Positions 1 through 7,704 are shown, counted from the first letter of the stretch. The stretch is 64,000 nt of DNA from Lachnospiraceae bacterium (GCA_015258065.1 JABZIZ010000005.1:66330-130329), one strand, 5' to 3'. Notes: a model not told the origin generated them from the letters alone. Made by a program: numbers and translations.

Positions 1-5
1 GAACA

Positions 6-593
6 ATGAAACAACAGACCATCACCGCGCATATGGCGGAACTTCGTCGTCAGATGAAAAAAGTGCTAAAAACAGAGAGGTTTGATCACACCTTAGGTGT
101 GGCTTATACCGCTGCCTCCCTAGCCTTTCTATATGACGTAGATCTCGACCAGGCGTTAACTGCCGGCATGTTGCATGACTGTGCAAAATATGTGGAACAT
201 AAGGTGGAAACATGCAAAAAGTTTCATATTCCTGTTACAGAAGCGGAAGAGAAAGAGCCGTCGCTACTTCATGCGAAGCTAGGAGCCTATCTGGCAGAAC
301 ACCAATACCATGTCCAGGATCCGGAGGTGTTAAACGCCATCCGCTACCATACCACCGGTCATCCAAACATGACGCTACTAGAAAAAATCATTTTTGTGGC
401 AGATTATATTGAACCGAACCGAAAGATGCTTCCTCACCTTTCAGAGATTCGAAAAATGGCCTATCGAGACTTAAATGAAGCAATCGTTCATATTCTGCAG
501 GATACGCTTGCCTATTTAGATCAAAGTTCTAAAATAAAAGACCCGGAAACACAGAGAACCCTACAGTATTATTTATCCGTCCAATCGAACTAA
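6..593 (+). CDS. yqeK: YqeK-family HD-domain nucleotide hydrolase
   Basis: This 195-residue protein matches the YqeK family, symmetrical diadenosine tetraphosphate (Ap4A) hydrolases that remove alarmone-like dinucleotides in the cytoplasm. The HD-superfamily metal motif is visible as LHDCAK near residue 57, with a preceding conserved histidine in RFDHTLGV near residue 28 and later conserved segments RYHTTG and IIFVADYIEPNR. Length is normal for the family, so the ATG at position 6 is a credible start, but any ribosome binding site lies outside the window. It is followed 69 bases later by rsfS. The order nadD-yqeK-rsfS is common in Firmicutes, so nadD probably lies just upstream of the window (inference). 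Confidence is high for the family and moderate for the exact substrate. Confidence 0.93.
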   Translation: MKQQTITAHMAELRRQMKKVLKTERFDHTLGVAYTAASLAFLYDVDLDQALTAGMLHDCAKYVEHKVETCKKFHIPVTEAEEKEPSLLHAKLGAYLAEHQYHVQDPEVLNAIRYHTTGHPNMTLLEKIIFVADYIEPNRKMLPHLSEIRKMAYRDLNEAIVHILQDTLAYLDQSSKIKDPETQRTLQYYLSVQSN

Positions 594-620
594 TTTATCA
601 TTAGAAAACGCACCATATCC

Positions 621-650
621 ACAGAAAACCACAGAAAATCACAGAAAAGA
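621..650 (+). repeat. Three tandem 10-base repeats before rsfS
   Basis: Three consecutive 10-base units beginning acagaaaa (acagaaaacc, acagaaaatc, acagaaaaga) fill the yqeK-rsfS gap just upstream of the rsfS ribosome binding site. A fourth partial unit may precede them. No function is evident; they could be slippage-prone DNA in the 5' region of the rsfS message. Confidence 0.7.
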
Positions 651-662
651 AAGGATTCCGAT

Positions 663-1034
663 TTGAAAAAACAACTTCATTCCATAGAAACCTCCCAAGA
701 GATGGTAAAGCTTGCCTTGCAGGCACTGGAAGAACGCAAGGGGGAAGATATCCGTATTCTGAATATTAGTGAAGTTTCTGTTCTGGCGGACTACTTCATC
801 ATTGCCAGTGCAAACAACAACCGACATCTCAAAGCGTTAAGAGATATTGCAGAAGAAAAATTAGAGAGAGCAGGATTTGAATTGAAAAATGTAGAAGGGG
901 ACGAAAATACTCCCTGGATACTAATGGATTTTGGAGATATCGTCATTCACCTTTTTGACCACGATTGTCGTATGTTCTATGATCTGGAAAGAATCTGGCG
1001 AGATGGAAGAGTGGTTTCCAGCGATGAATTCTAA
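663..1034 (+). CDS. rsfS: Ribosomal silencing factor RsfS
   Basis: This 123-residue protein belongs to the RsfS/YbeB/Iojap family, which binds ribosomal protein uL14 on the large subunit and blocks 30S-50S joining when nutrients are scarce. Visible family segments are DIRILNISEVSVLADYFII near residue 30, GDENTPWILMDFGDIVIHLF near residue 80 and the terminal RMFYDLERIW. Length is typical. Translation appears to start at TTG (663), with AAAGGA about eight bases upstream; no ATG gives a full-length protein. It follows yqeK, as in many Firmicutes. It ends 14 bases before the convergent lexA gene, with no obvious strong terminator between them. Confidence 0.95.
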   Translation: MKKQLHSIETSQEMVKLALQALEERKGEDIRILNISEVSVLADYFIIASANNNRHLKALRDIAEEKLERAGFELKNVEGDENTPWILMDFGDIVIHLFDHDCRMFYDLERIWRDGRVVSSDEF

Positions 1035-1048
1035 TCCATTATCAAAAA

Positions 1049-1666
1049 TTACTGATAAATTCGCAAAACACCGAAGACTTTTCCAAGTATCTGGCATCGC
1101 TTCACAATGATCGGTTCCATTTCATCATTTTCCGGCTGAAGCCTTATATGCCCTTTTTCTTTGTAAAAAGTCTTAACAGTAGCAGAATCATCGATCAGAG
1201 CAACTACTTGGTCTCCATTCTCCGCAGTATCACATTCTTGTACAAACAATTGATCCCCGCTTCGAATGCCTGCATTGATCATGGAATTTCCCTTCACTTT
1301 CAGAATGAACGTATTTCCCCTTGGGCAAACAGAAGCAGGAAGCGGATAGTACCCCTCAATATTTTCTTCTGCAAGAATAGGGGTTCCTGCAGCAACCTGT
1401 CCTAAAACGGGTATGTTGATCATTTCCGTTCTTAAAATCTGAAAGTCATCATCACAAATCTCAATGGCTCTTGGCTTGGTAGGATCTCTACGGATATAGC
1501 CATTCTTTTCCAATGATTCCAAATGCGCATGAACAGAGGAAGTGGATTTCAAGTGCACCGCCTCTCCAATTTCACGTACTGCTGGAGGAAACCCCCGGTT
1601 TACAATTTGGTTCTTAATATAATCTAGAATCTCTTGCTGTTTGCTTGAAATCCTGCCGTGATCCAT
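1049..1666 (-). CDS. lexA: LexA, SOS transcriptional repressor
   Basis: This 205-residue LexA represses the DNA-damage regulon and is inactivated by RecA-stimulated self-cleavage. Residues 1-70 form the winged helix-turn-helix, with family segments such as FPPAVREIGEAVHLKSTSSV. The Ala-Gly cleavage bond is at A93-G94 in QVAAGTP. The catalytic pair is Ser128 in KGNSMI and Lys165 in ATVKTF, so the peptidase looks intact. The start is ATG with GGAG about nine bases upstream. It faces a divergent SOS operon across a 233-base region holding at least two LexA-type boxes, as in the Bacillus lexA-yneA arrangement. Autoregulation is likely but inferred. Confidence 0.97.
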   Translation of the reverse strand: MDHGRISSKQQEILDYIKNQIVNRGFPPAVREIGEAVHLKSTSSVHAHLESLEKNGYIRRDPTKPRAIEICDDDFQILRTEMINIPVLGQVAAGTPILAEENIEGYYPLPASVCPRGNTFILKVKGNSMINAGIRSGDQLFVQECDTAENGDQVVALIDDSATVKTFYKEKGHIRLQPENDEMEPIIVKRCQILGKVFGVLRIYQ

Positions 1667-1720
1667 ATAAAATTCTCCATTTCTGATCAGAAAAATTACA
1701 ATTTTTCCTTGTTTATACTC

Positions 1721-1749
1721 AGTATATCAAAGTTGAAAAAGGAAAGCAA
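1721..1749 (-). promoter_or_regulatory. Predicted lexA promoter
   Basis: On the minus strand TTGCTT (1744-1749) and TATACT (1721-1726) are separated by 17 bases, upstream of the lexA ATG at 1666. It is a good sigma-A type match. The clearest LexA boxes lie upstream of this promoter, so how strongly lexA represses itself here is not obvious. Confidence 0.6.
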
Positions 1750-1783
1750 ACATATTTTCGAAAAATATATGTTCGTCTATCCA

Positions 1784-1812
1784 TTGACACGTGAATAAAT
1801 GTTCGATATACT
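1784..1812 (+). promoter_or_regulatory. SOS-type promoter of the YneA-like operon
   Basis: TTGACA (1784-1789), a 17-base spacer and TATACT (1807-1812) form an almost perfect sigma-A promoter reading away from lexA. A LexA-type box occupies the spacer (1792-1805) and a second lies just past the expected start point (1821-1834). This is the layout expected for strong promoters silenced by LexA until DNA damage. Confidence 0.85.
1792..1805. promoter_or_regulatory. LexA/DinR box 1
   Basis: The 14-mer tgaataaatgttcg matches 12 of 14 positions of the Gram-positive LexA consensus CGAACRNRYGTTCG and lies inside the promoter spacer. Confidence 0.75.
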
Positions 1813-1820
1813 TTCGATAG

Positions 1821-1834
1821 TGACCACACGTTCG
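1821..1834. promoter_or_regulatory. LexA/DinR box 2
   Basis: The 14-mer tgaccacacgttcg matches 12 of 14 positions of the same consensus and lies about 10 bases after the -10 element. Together with box 1 it could allow cooperative repression. Confidence 0.7.
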
Positions 1835-1899
1835 ATTTGTATTTTGTTACTATAAAATGCAGTAACCTAGCAAATATTTATAAGATACTGGTATGAATC

Positions 1900-2355
1900 A
1901 TGAAGACAAGATCGAAGCATAAGAACATACAATCGATTTATTTATGGAATATTAAGATTCACTCCCAACGGTCAAAAGCAAATGTTTGTTCTTTTGCTGG
2001 GTATGTTTACTATCATCCCTTTTTTCATAATTTTTTTAGTCGATTTCGCATTCCTTTTGTACTTGCTGTTTTTCTCCTTGTGTTTTTCTCAAAGTGGAAT
2101 CTGAATCTCAGCCATGCAGATATCTATTTTGCTGATGCAAACAGCTATAAGTGCTATCGCAGTATCTGCGTGAAACCTGGAGATTCTATGGAACTCATCG
2201 CAAGAGACCAGCTAAATACCGTAGACCCGAACCAAATACAGGATTTCATCGCAGAAGTCTGTTTGATCAATCATAAGATAAATACGCAACTTCGGGCAGG
2301 GGATTATTTAATTGTGCCATATTATTCCAATCATCTATTTGCCGCAACTCAATAA
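1900..2355 (+). CDS. YneA-like SOS cell-division inhibitor with LysM domain
   Basis: This 151-residue protein has one hydrophobic segment at about residues 50-68 followed by a LysM-like domain at about 88-142 (starting CVKPGDSMELIAR and ending LRAGDYLIVPYY). One membrane anchor plus extracytoplasmic LysM, divergent from lexA and behind a LexA-boxed promoter, is the arrangement of Bacillus YneA, which halts septation during SOS. Bacillus YneA is about 105 residues; the extra basic N-terminal stretch here is unusual. The ATG at 1900 has only a weak ribosome binding site, and no better in-frame start is obvious before the membrane segment. The function is inferred from context and domain layout, since these proteins diverge quickly. 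Confidence 0.75.
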   Translation: MKTRSKHKNIQSIYLWNIKIHSQRSKANVCSFAGYVYYHPFFHNFFSRFRIPFVLAVFLLVFFSKWNLNLSHADIYFADANSYKCYRSICVKPGDSMELIARDQLNTVDPNQIQDFIAEVCLINHKINTQLRAGDYLIVPYYSNHLFAATQ

Positions 2356-2366
2356 TCCGCTATAAT
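2339..2366 (+). promoter_or_regulatory. Possible internal promoter before recombinase gene
   Basis: TTGCCG (2339-2344), a 16-base spacer and TATAAT (2361-2366) overlap the end of the YneA-like gene. Transcription would begin near 2373, which would support the recombinase start at 2438 rather than the upstream GTG at 2375. It would also give some LexA-independent expression. Confidence 0.45.
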
Positions 2367-2437
2367 AGAAAAATGTGAATGGAAGATTGCAGATCAACTG
2401 TAAAAATAAGGTTCATGCATTGTTAAAGGATAGATGG

Positions 2438-3508
2438 ATGCAGGGAAATATCGGAAACACAGATAAATATTTTATTGAACAGGATAAAATCAACATTCGA
2501 AAAATGCGTGAAGTACTAGCCACCTTACCAAAATTCACTCATCAGTATTTTAGGAGTATCGAGGGAAACACTTCCAGCCGCACTCGCCTTGGATATGCTT
2601 ATGATCTTCGCACTTTCTTCGAATTCCTTCATGAGAATAATTCTTCTCTTAAGCAAACTGCAATTACCAATTATAAGCTTTCCATGTTGGATCAAATCAA
2701 GAGAGAAGATATCGAAGAATATTTGGAGTATCTATCTTTATATGACAAACATGAGAAAGAACTGACCAATCAAGAATCCGGAAAAGCCAGAAAGCTTTCA
2801 GCGCTTCGTTCCTTCTATAATTTTTACTTTCGATTGGAAATGATTGAGACCAATCCGCCCTCCATGATCCGCCTCCCTAAGCTTCATGAACATGAAATTA
2901 TTCGCTTGGAGCCAAATGAGGTGGCAATCATGCTGGACCAGGTAGAGGCCGGTGAGAAATTGACCAAATCACAATTGAAGTTTCATGCTAAAACGAAACT
3001 TCGAGATACCGCTCTCATCACGCTCTTGTTAGGTACAGGGATTCGGGTTTCAGAGTGCGTTGGAATTGATATCAATGATATCAATTTTGAGAATAACGGA
3101 ATCAAGATCCATCGTAAAGGTGGATATGATACAATCGTCTACTTCGGAGAGGAAGTCGAGAAAGCACTTCGAGCTTATTTGGACTCGAGATTGCAATTAA
3201 GCGCGGTATCCGGTAGTGAAAATGCCGTTTTTCTCTCCCTTCAAAGCAAAAGAATTTCCGTACGTGCGGTTGAGAATCTGGTCAAGAAATATGCACAAAC
3301 CGTTACCTCTTTAAAAAAAATCACGCCACACAAACTTCGTTCTACTTTTGGAACCAACCTCTATAAAGAATCCGGAGATATTTATCTTGTTGCAGATGTT
3401 TTGGGACACAAGGATGTCAATACCACCAGAAAACACTATGCCGCCCAGGATGACGACAATAGACGAAGAGCTGCCAGAATGATCCATTTACGAGAAAGCG
3501 AGACATAA
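2438..3508 (+). CDS. XerC/D-like tyrosine recombinase
   Basis: This tyrosine site-specific recombinase of about 356 residues has an N-terminal SAM-like core-binding domain and a C-terminal catalytic domain. Catalytic residues are visible: first arginine near residue 203 in GTGIRVSEC, lysine in the HRKGG hairpin, the HxxR box at about 298-301 (HKLR), histidine in LGHKDV and the nucleophilic tyrosine near 334 in RKHYA. I chose ATG 2438 because AGGA lies seven bases upstream; the reading frame is open from GTG 2375 (377 residues), which lacks a good ribosome binding site. It follows the YneA-like gene and ends six bases before the next gene. In Bacillus the gene after yneA (yneB) also encodes a recombinase, but of the serine family. 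No att-like repeats or phage genes are nearby. Its DNA target is unknown. Confidence 0.88.
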   Translation: MQGNIGNTDKYFIEQDKINIRKMREVLATLPKFTHQYFRSIEGNTSSRTRLGYAYDLRTFFEFLHENNSSLKQTAITNYKLSMLDQIKREDIEEYLEYLSLYDKHEKELTNQESGKARKLSALRSFYNFYFRLEMIETNPPSMIRLPKLHEHEIIRLEPNEVAIMLDQVEAGEKLTKSQLKFHAKTKLRDTALITLLLGTGIRVSECVGIDINDINFENNGIKIHRKGGYDTIVYFGEEVEKALRAYLDSRLQLSAVSGSENAVFLSLQSKRISVRAVENLVKKYAQTVTSLKKITPHKLRSTFGTNLYKESGDIYLVADVLGHKDVNTTRKHYAAQDDDNRRRAARMIHLRESET

Positions 3509-3514
3509 GAAAGA

Positions 3515-4057
3515 ATGATGACAAATAAGCATAAAGAAAAAACGAATATTTCCTTAATTGGAATGCCGGGAGTAGGAAAAAGTACCGTTGGCGTTGTACT
3601 TGCCAAACGAATGGGATTGGATTTTATCGATAGTGATCTGGAAATACAAAGACAAACTGGAAAATTTCTTTATGAAATCATCAAAGAACAGGGACTGAAA
3701 GGCTTTATTCAGGTAGAAAACCGTATCAATTCCTCTATCAATACGGATCATTCTTTGATTGCAACCGGTGGAAGTGTGATTTATGGAAAAGAGGCAATGC
3801 AGCATTTGCATGACATTTCCGTCATTGTTTATTTAAAATTATCCTATGAATCTCTTCAGGTTCGTTTGGGCTCTCTGGAAGAACGTGGTGTGGCAATTGA
3901 AAAAGGACAAACACTTTTGGGATTGTATAAGGAACGAATCCCATATTATGAACGATATGCCGATTTAGCCATCCTGTGTGAAGAAAAGGGAATCAGCTCC
4001 ATTGCCAAAGAAATAGAGGAAAAAGTAAACCCATTTTTTCATCCAACTATTCGTTAA
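3515..4057 (+). CDS. Shikimate-kinase-like P-loop kinase with altered substrate site
   Basis: This 180-residue protein has the shikimate kinase fold signature: Walker A GMPGVGKST at 16-24, the DxD pair D39/D41 in FIDSDLE, and the late arginine R141 in KERIPYYERYAD. However, the position matching the shikimate-binding arginine of the FRxxE motif reads FIQVE (64-68), the GGG loop reads GGS (85-87), and the lid RPLL reads QTLL. Two of three substrate-contact arginines are therefore absent. It may phosphorylate something other than shikimate, or be a degraded paralogue. It starts six bases after the recombinase stop, so it is probably co-transcribed from the LexA-controlled promoter. I would not name it aroK without biochemical evidence. 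Confidence 0.75.
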   Translation: MMTNKHKEKTNISLIGMPGVGKSTVGVVLAKRMGLDFIDSDLEIQRQTGKFLYEIIKEQGLKGFIQVENRINSSINTDHSLIATGGSVIYGKEAMQHLHDISVIVYLKLSYESLQVRLGSLEERGVAIEKGQTLLGLYKERIPYYERYADLAILCEEKGISSIAKEIEEKVNPFFHPTIR

Positions 4058-4083
4058 AGCTGTCTTTTGCGAATAGTTGGATG
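4040..4083. repeat. 14-bp perfect inverted repeat after kinase-like gene
   Basis: Arms 4040-4053 and 4070-4083 are perfect complements (14 pairs, 16-base loop). The left arm overlaps the last codons and stop of the kinase-like gene. Neither strand has a T-run directly after the stem, so it is not a textbook intrinsic terminator. It may still end or stabilise convergent transcripts. Confidence 0.7.
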
Positions 4084-4103
4084 AAGTTGGATGATCTTCC
4101 CAG

Positions 4104-4745
4104 TTAGCTTCCTGCCTTTTGTCTTTTCTCAAAATCATCTACAAATTGAGAGATCAACTCCGCACTCCCCTCGAATCCAAGCTTGACGGAATTCACGGTA
4201 AGATCATAACTATCTACATGCCCCCATTTTTTGGATGAATAATAGTTATAATAGTTTTTCCGTTGTTTGTCTTTTTTTCTCATCATTTCTTGTGCTTTAT
4301 CATCCGAATCAATATCTTTGTATCTACGTCGGATTTCCGCAATTCGTGCGCTTTCATCCGAAGAAATGAAGATATGAACAACGTTTGGTAAATCACTTAG
4401 CGCATAGTCAGCGCATCTGCCGACAATAATACAGGGGCCCTCTGATGCGATTTTCTTTATCGTATCAAACTGTGCAAGAAATATTTTATGACTAATCGGC
4501 ATATCTACAAATCCAGATGCACTATATCCGAATGAGTAAGTATCCATGACTAAATTATATAAGAACGATGTGGTCGGGCGCTCGTCTTGATGTTCAATCG
4601 TTTCTGCAGACAAACCACTCTCCTTTGCCACTCGAGCAATTAGTTCTTTGTCATAACACTTGATTCCATATTTTTTTGCAAGCATCTCCCCAATGGCTCT
4701 GCCTCCAGATCCAAATTGTCTACCAATCGTAATCACTGTATTCAT
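4104..4745 (-). CDS. Cytidylate kinase-like family protein
   Basis: This 213-residue P-loop protein belongs to the cytidylate-kinase-like family, distinct from housekeeping Cmk. The nucleotide-binding loop is GRQFGSGGRAIG near residue 8. Family features include GIKCYDKELI, CIIVGRCADYAL and the basic stretch RKKDKQRKNYYNYYS. The start ATG has GGAGGAA directly upstream, a strong site. Its exact substrate is unknown. It lies convergent to the SOS operon and downstream of rluD on the same strand, with a gap of about 77 bases. Confidence 0.85.
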   Translation of the reverse strand: MNTVITIGRQFGSGGRAIGEMLAKKYGIKCYDKELIARVAKESGLSAETIEHQDERPTTSFLYNLVMDTYSFGYSASGFVDMPISHKIFLAQFDTIKKIASEGPCIIVGRCADYALSDLPNVVHIFISSDESARIAEIRRRYKDIDSDDKAQEMMRKKDKQRKNYYNYYSSKKWGHVDSYDLTVNSVKLGFEGSAELISQFVDDFEKRQKAGS

Positions 4746-4822
4746 AAGATTCCTCCATTATGTAGTTCTCTTTTGACCCTTATTGTAACACATCCAAATT
4801 ATGCATCACATCGATGCGCCAA

Positions 4823-5719
4823 CTATTTTAATTCTTTTAAGATCTCTTGAAAATAAGCGGGAAAGGGCGCGTCAATGCAAATTTCTTTACCCGAACGAGG
4901 ATGAATAAAATTCAAGGTCTTTGCATGTAAACATTGTCCCTGTATTTCCAAATGATTCATCTGTAATGATTTTGATAGATTGGACGGAATCTTTTGACGA
5001 GAAGCATATTTTTCGTCTCCCAACAGAGGATGTCCAATCGAGGCCATGTGAACACGAATCTGATGTGTTCTTCCTGTTTCCAACCGACACTGAATATAAC
5101 TCATCCGATAAAAGGGGTAAGAGCTCAGCAAGTGATAATGTGTGATGGCTTTCTTTCCGTGAATCGGATCAATTCCCATTTTTTTCCGATCTCTCTTATG
5201 CCGACCAATCGGGGCGTCGATAATGCCCTCTTTTTCTTGAAAAAGCCCAAAGACAATGGCATGATAAATGCGCAGAATAGAGTGCTCCTTCAATTGTTCA
5301 GCAATTCCTTGCTGCGCCAGGTCTGTTTTACAGATCACCAGAGATCCGGTCGTGTCTTTATCAATTCGATGCACGATTCCCGGTCGTAGCACTCCGTTAA
5401 TCCCGGATAAAGTATCTCCACAATGGTATAGAATCGCATTCACAAGTGTTCCCGTCGGATGCCCGGGCGCCGGATGCACAACGAGTCCCTTCGGTTTGTT
5501 GATCACTAGTAAATCTTCATCTTCGTAAAGAATCTCCAACGGGATATTTTCAGGCTCTACATGGAACTCTTGAAGGTCAGGGAGGGAAAGTTCAATCTGG
5601 TCATCTGCTTTTACCAGTTCTTTTGCTTTCGCGACCCTTCCATTTAACAAAACGTAATTTTCATCGATCAATTTTTTAATTTGCGTACGTGAAAGTTTGT
5701 CTGCTATTTCCGCTGCCAA
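4823..5719 (-). CDS. rluD: RluD/RluA-family 23S rRNA pseudouridine synthase
   Basis: This RluA-family pseudouridine synthase modifies uridines in large-subunit rRNA. It has an N-terminal S4 RNA-binding domain, then the catalytic domain with HRIDKDTTG carrying the catalytic aspartate, followed by LETGRTHQIRVHMA and GHPLLGD. The TTG at 5719 gives 298 residues but has no ribosome binding site and cuts the S4 domain: upstream codons to about 5764 continue in frame with the expected start of that domain (AGIRIDRFL). No ATG, GTG or TTG exists in frame between 5719 and the upstream stop near 5809. The true start may be an ATT/ATC codon, or a mutation has removed it. It follows lspA directly, an arrangement common in Firmicutes. 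Confidence 0.9.
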   Translation of the reverse strand: MAAEIADKLSRTQIKKLIDENYVLLNGRVAKAKELVKADDQIELSLPDLQEFHVEPENIPLEILYEDEDLLVINKPKGLVVHPAPGHPTGTLVNAILYHCGDTLSGINGVLRPGIVHRIDKDTTGSLVICKTDLAQQGIAEQLKEHSILRIYHAIVFGLFQEKEGIIDAPIGRHKRDRKKMGIDPIHGKKAITHYHLLSSYPFYRMSYIQCRLETGRTHQIRVHMASIGHPLLGDEKYASRQKIPSNLSKSLQMNHLEIQGQCLHAKTLNFIHPRSGKEICIDAPFPAYFQEILKELK

Positions 5720-5831
5720 GAAACGATCGATTCGAATCCCCGCTGTTTCCTCCCGTACTTGAATGATTCTCTTATCCGTATCTGTTTCCTCTTCTGCACT
5801 ACGAATATCTTATCTGTTTTTCTGCTCTACG

Positions 5832-6374
5832 TTAGCTGATTTTTCGTGTTTTTTTCTGTTGTTTAATACTCAAAAAACTAAAATCTTGCTCTTTATAATA
5901 AAAGAGGATAAACAACACCAACAAAATGGTAGAAACTGTCACATAGATATCAGCAACATTGAATACCGGAAAGTCGATTAACGAGAAATAGATAAAATCA
6001 ATCACATAGGCGTGCATCGTTCGATCTACCATATTTCCTGCCGCACCGGAAGCAATAAGAATAAGCAGGAAATTAAAGGGAATATATTTCCGCTCCGGTG
6101 GAATACGATAAAGGACATAGGCAATCATAATGCAAATAAGGATCGCAATCAAAATAAAGAAAATCTTTTGATTCTGAAGCAGTCCAAACGCAGCCCCAAA
6201 GTTTTCTAAATAATGCAACTCCAAAACTCCGGAGATCAAAGGAAAGGAATCTTTCCCGCACAAGTGCTGTACAGCAAAACTTTTTGTCATTTGATCTATG
6301 AAGACCAAAAAGATAAATAACATCAGATCGATAAAAAGCAACCATCGTTTACCTGTTTTTTTATTCCTCATCAA
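5832..6374 (-). CDS. lspA: Lipoprotein signal peptidase LspA
   Basis: This 180-residue membrane aspartyl protease cleaves prolipoprotein signal peptides after lipid modification. Four hydrophobic segments are visible. The conserved motifs are NFGAAFG near residue 57, VDRTMHAYVIDFI with the first catalytic aspartate, and FNVADIYV with the second. Length is slightly above average because of a basic C-terminal tail. It is upstream of rluD, as in many Firmicutes. At least one likely substrate is encoded nearby, the carboxypeptidase with a lipobox-like LGGCS at 10379-11371. Confidence 0.96.
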   Translation of the reverse strand: MMRNKKTGKRWLLFIDLMLFIFLVFIDQMTKSFAVQHLCGKDSFPLISGVLELHYLENFGAAFGLLQNQKIFFILIAILICIMIAYVLYRIPPERKYIPFNFLLILIASGAAGNMVDRTMHAYVIDFIYFSLIDFPVFNVADIYVTVSTILLVLFILFYYKEQDFSFLSIKQQKKTRKIS

Positions 6375-6479
6375 TTTATCTGCTCCTTACTTGATTTTTA
6401 CTTGATTTTCTCGTTGGAAATGAGATCTGTTGCATATTTTGATCACATCAACCTGTATCAATCTCTCCACTGGTGGTAT

Positions 6480-7652
6480 CTACTTTGTAATTGCTTCAAT
6501 CGCTGTTTTGATTTCGATGCTCGACACGTCTTTAGCAAGAAAACAATGCCCAATCTGATCCAGCAAAACGAATTGCAAGTGACCTGCACTTACTTTTTTG
6601 TCAGAAAACATCATCTGCATCAGTGCATCCGGATCCGATATCTCGGTACAAGTAGGCAACGAATAAAAGGACAAAGCACTTCGGATGGTTTCTTCTTCCG
6701 CAACAGAAAGAAGACCACGATCTCTCGAAATTCTCGCTGCTGCAAGCATCCCTAGGCCAACACATTCCCCATGAAGTAAAGAAAAATTTTTATATTTCTC
6801 AAGGGCGTGCCCCAGTGTGTGGCCATAATTTAAAATTTTCCGTATTCCTCTGTCTTTTGGATCTTTCTGCACCACATCTCTTTTATATTCGCAGCAGCTT
6901 TGAATCATCTGCAACAGATCCGTTTGGTCGAGTGATAAAATCTGAGCTCCATGGACGGTTAACCAGTTGAAAAACGTTGCATTCCAAATCAACCCATACT
7001 TGATAATTTCGGCCATCCCTGCTGCAAATTGGCGATGAGGCAAGGTGTTTAAAGTATTCAGATTCATTATAACCGTTTTAGGCGGATAGAAGGCGCCAAT
7101 CATATTTTTATATCCAACAAAATCGACGCCTGTCTTTCCGCCGATGCTAGAGTCTGTCTGAGCCAGCAAGGTGGTTGGTACCTGAATATAAGAAATTCCC
7201 CTCAAATAAGTTGCTGCAGTAAACCCTGTGATATCCCCTATCACACCTCCTCCCAGCGCAACCAGAAAATCATCACGGTCAAAGTGATTCTCCATTAAAA
7301 TCTGATAGAGATGTTGAACGGTTTGCAGTGTTTTTTGTGATTCCCCGGCCGGAAGCACAATGGAATGAAGTTCCGATACCGTATCGTTCAAACTCATGCG
7401 TACTTGCGACAGGTACAAAGGTGCTATATTCGTATCTGTTATAATCAAAACACGTCTTTTTATGGAAAAGAGCTTTCTAACCTGATGATGCAGTTCGCAG
7501 AAATGCGTGCTTCCACAAATCAAAATATCATAAGCATTGTTGTCCTGCTGCAAGAGGGACAATGCTGTCAGGGTTACAAAAGCATGATCCTCCGTTGCAA
7601 AAGATGTGGGTGCCAATGTATCCGCCTTTCGTAGAACAGGATTGCCTGCCAT
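6480..7652 (-). CDS. aroB: 3-dehydroquinate synthase AroB
   Basis: This is the NAD- and metal-dependent cyclase converting DAHP to 3-dehydroquinate, the second step of the shikimate pathway. Motifs include ALGGGVIGDITGF, TTLLAQTDSSIGGKTGVD, GYKNMIGAFYPP, AGMAEIIKYGL and the metal ligands in NYGHTLGHALE and LLHGECVGLGM. At 390 residues it is about 30 residues longer than usual at the N-terminus (MAGNPVLRKAD...), so the start may be internal, although no strong alternative site is seen. No other certain shikimate gene is adjacent. The kinase-like gene at 3515 is unlikely to be its pathway partner. Confidence 0.95.
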   Translation of the reverse strand: MAGNPVLRKADTLAPTSFATEDHAFVTLTALSLLQQDNNAYDILICGSTHFCELHHQVRKLFSIKRRVLIITDTNIAPLYLSQVRMSLNDTVSELHSIVLPAGESQKTLQTVQHLYQILMENHFDRDDFLVALGGGVIGDITGFTAATYLRGISYIQVPTTLLAQTDSSIGGKTGVDFVGYKNMIGAFYPPKTVIMNLNTLNTLPHRQFAAGMAEIIKYGLIWNATFFNWLTVHGAQILSLDQTDLLQMIQSCCEYKRDVVQKDPKDRGIRKILNYGHTLGHALEKYKNFSLLHGECVGLGMLAAARISRDRGLLSVAEEETIRSALSFYSLPTCTEISDPDALMQMMFSDKKVSAGHLQFVLLDQIGHCFLAKDVSSIEIKTAIEAITK

Positions 7653-7682
7653 CTATTTACAAATGATTTTAAGCAAAATGAA

Positions 7683-7704
7683 CGGCAGAAGAAACCTTCT
7701 GCCG
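7683..7704 (-). terminator. Intrinsic terminator after sepF
   Basis: A perfect 9-bp stem (cggcagaag/cttctgccg) with a four-base loop lies 26 bases past the sepF stop. On the minus strand it is followed by a T-rich stretch (ttcattttgctt), fitting an intrinsic terminator for the sepF transcript. Confidence 0.7.

Noticed and set aside
1752..1775. Third LexA box in the palindromic catattttcg region
   Set aside because: The right half (gttcg) fits but the left half does not match CGAAC; counted only as possible weak site.
2438..3508. Integrated phage or genomic island marked by a tyrosine recombinase
   Set aside because: No phage genes, att repeats or tRNA target lie nearby; the gene sits in a LexA-controlled operon flanked by housekeeping genes.
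4040..4083. Intrinsic terminator
   Set aside because: No T-run follows the stem on either strand, so it is listed as an inverted repeat only.
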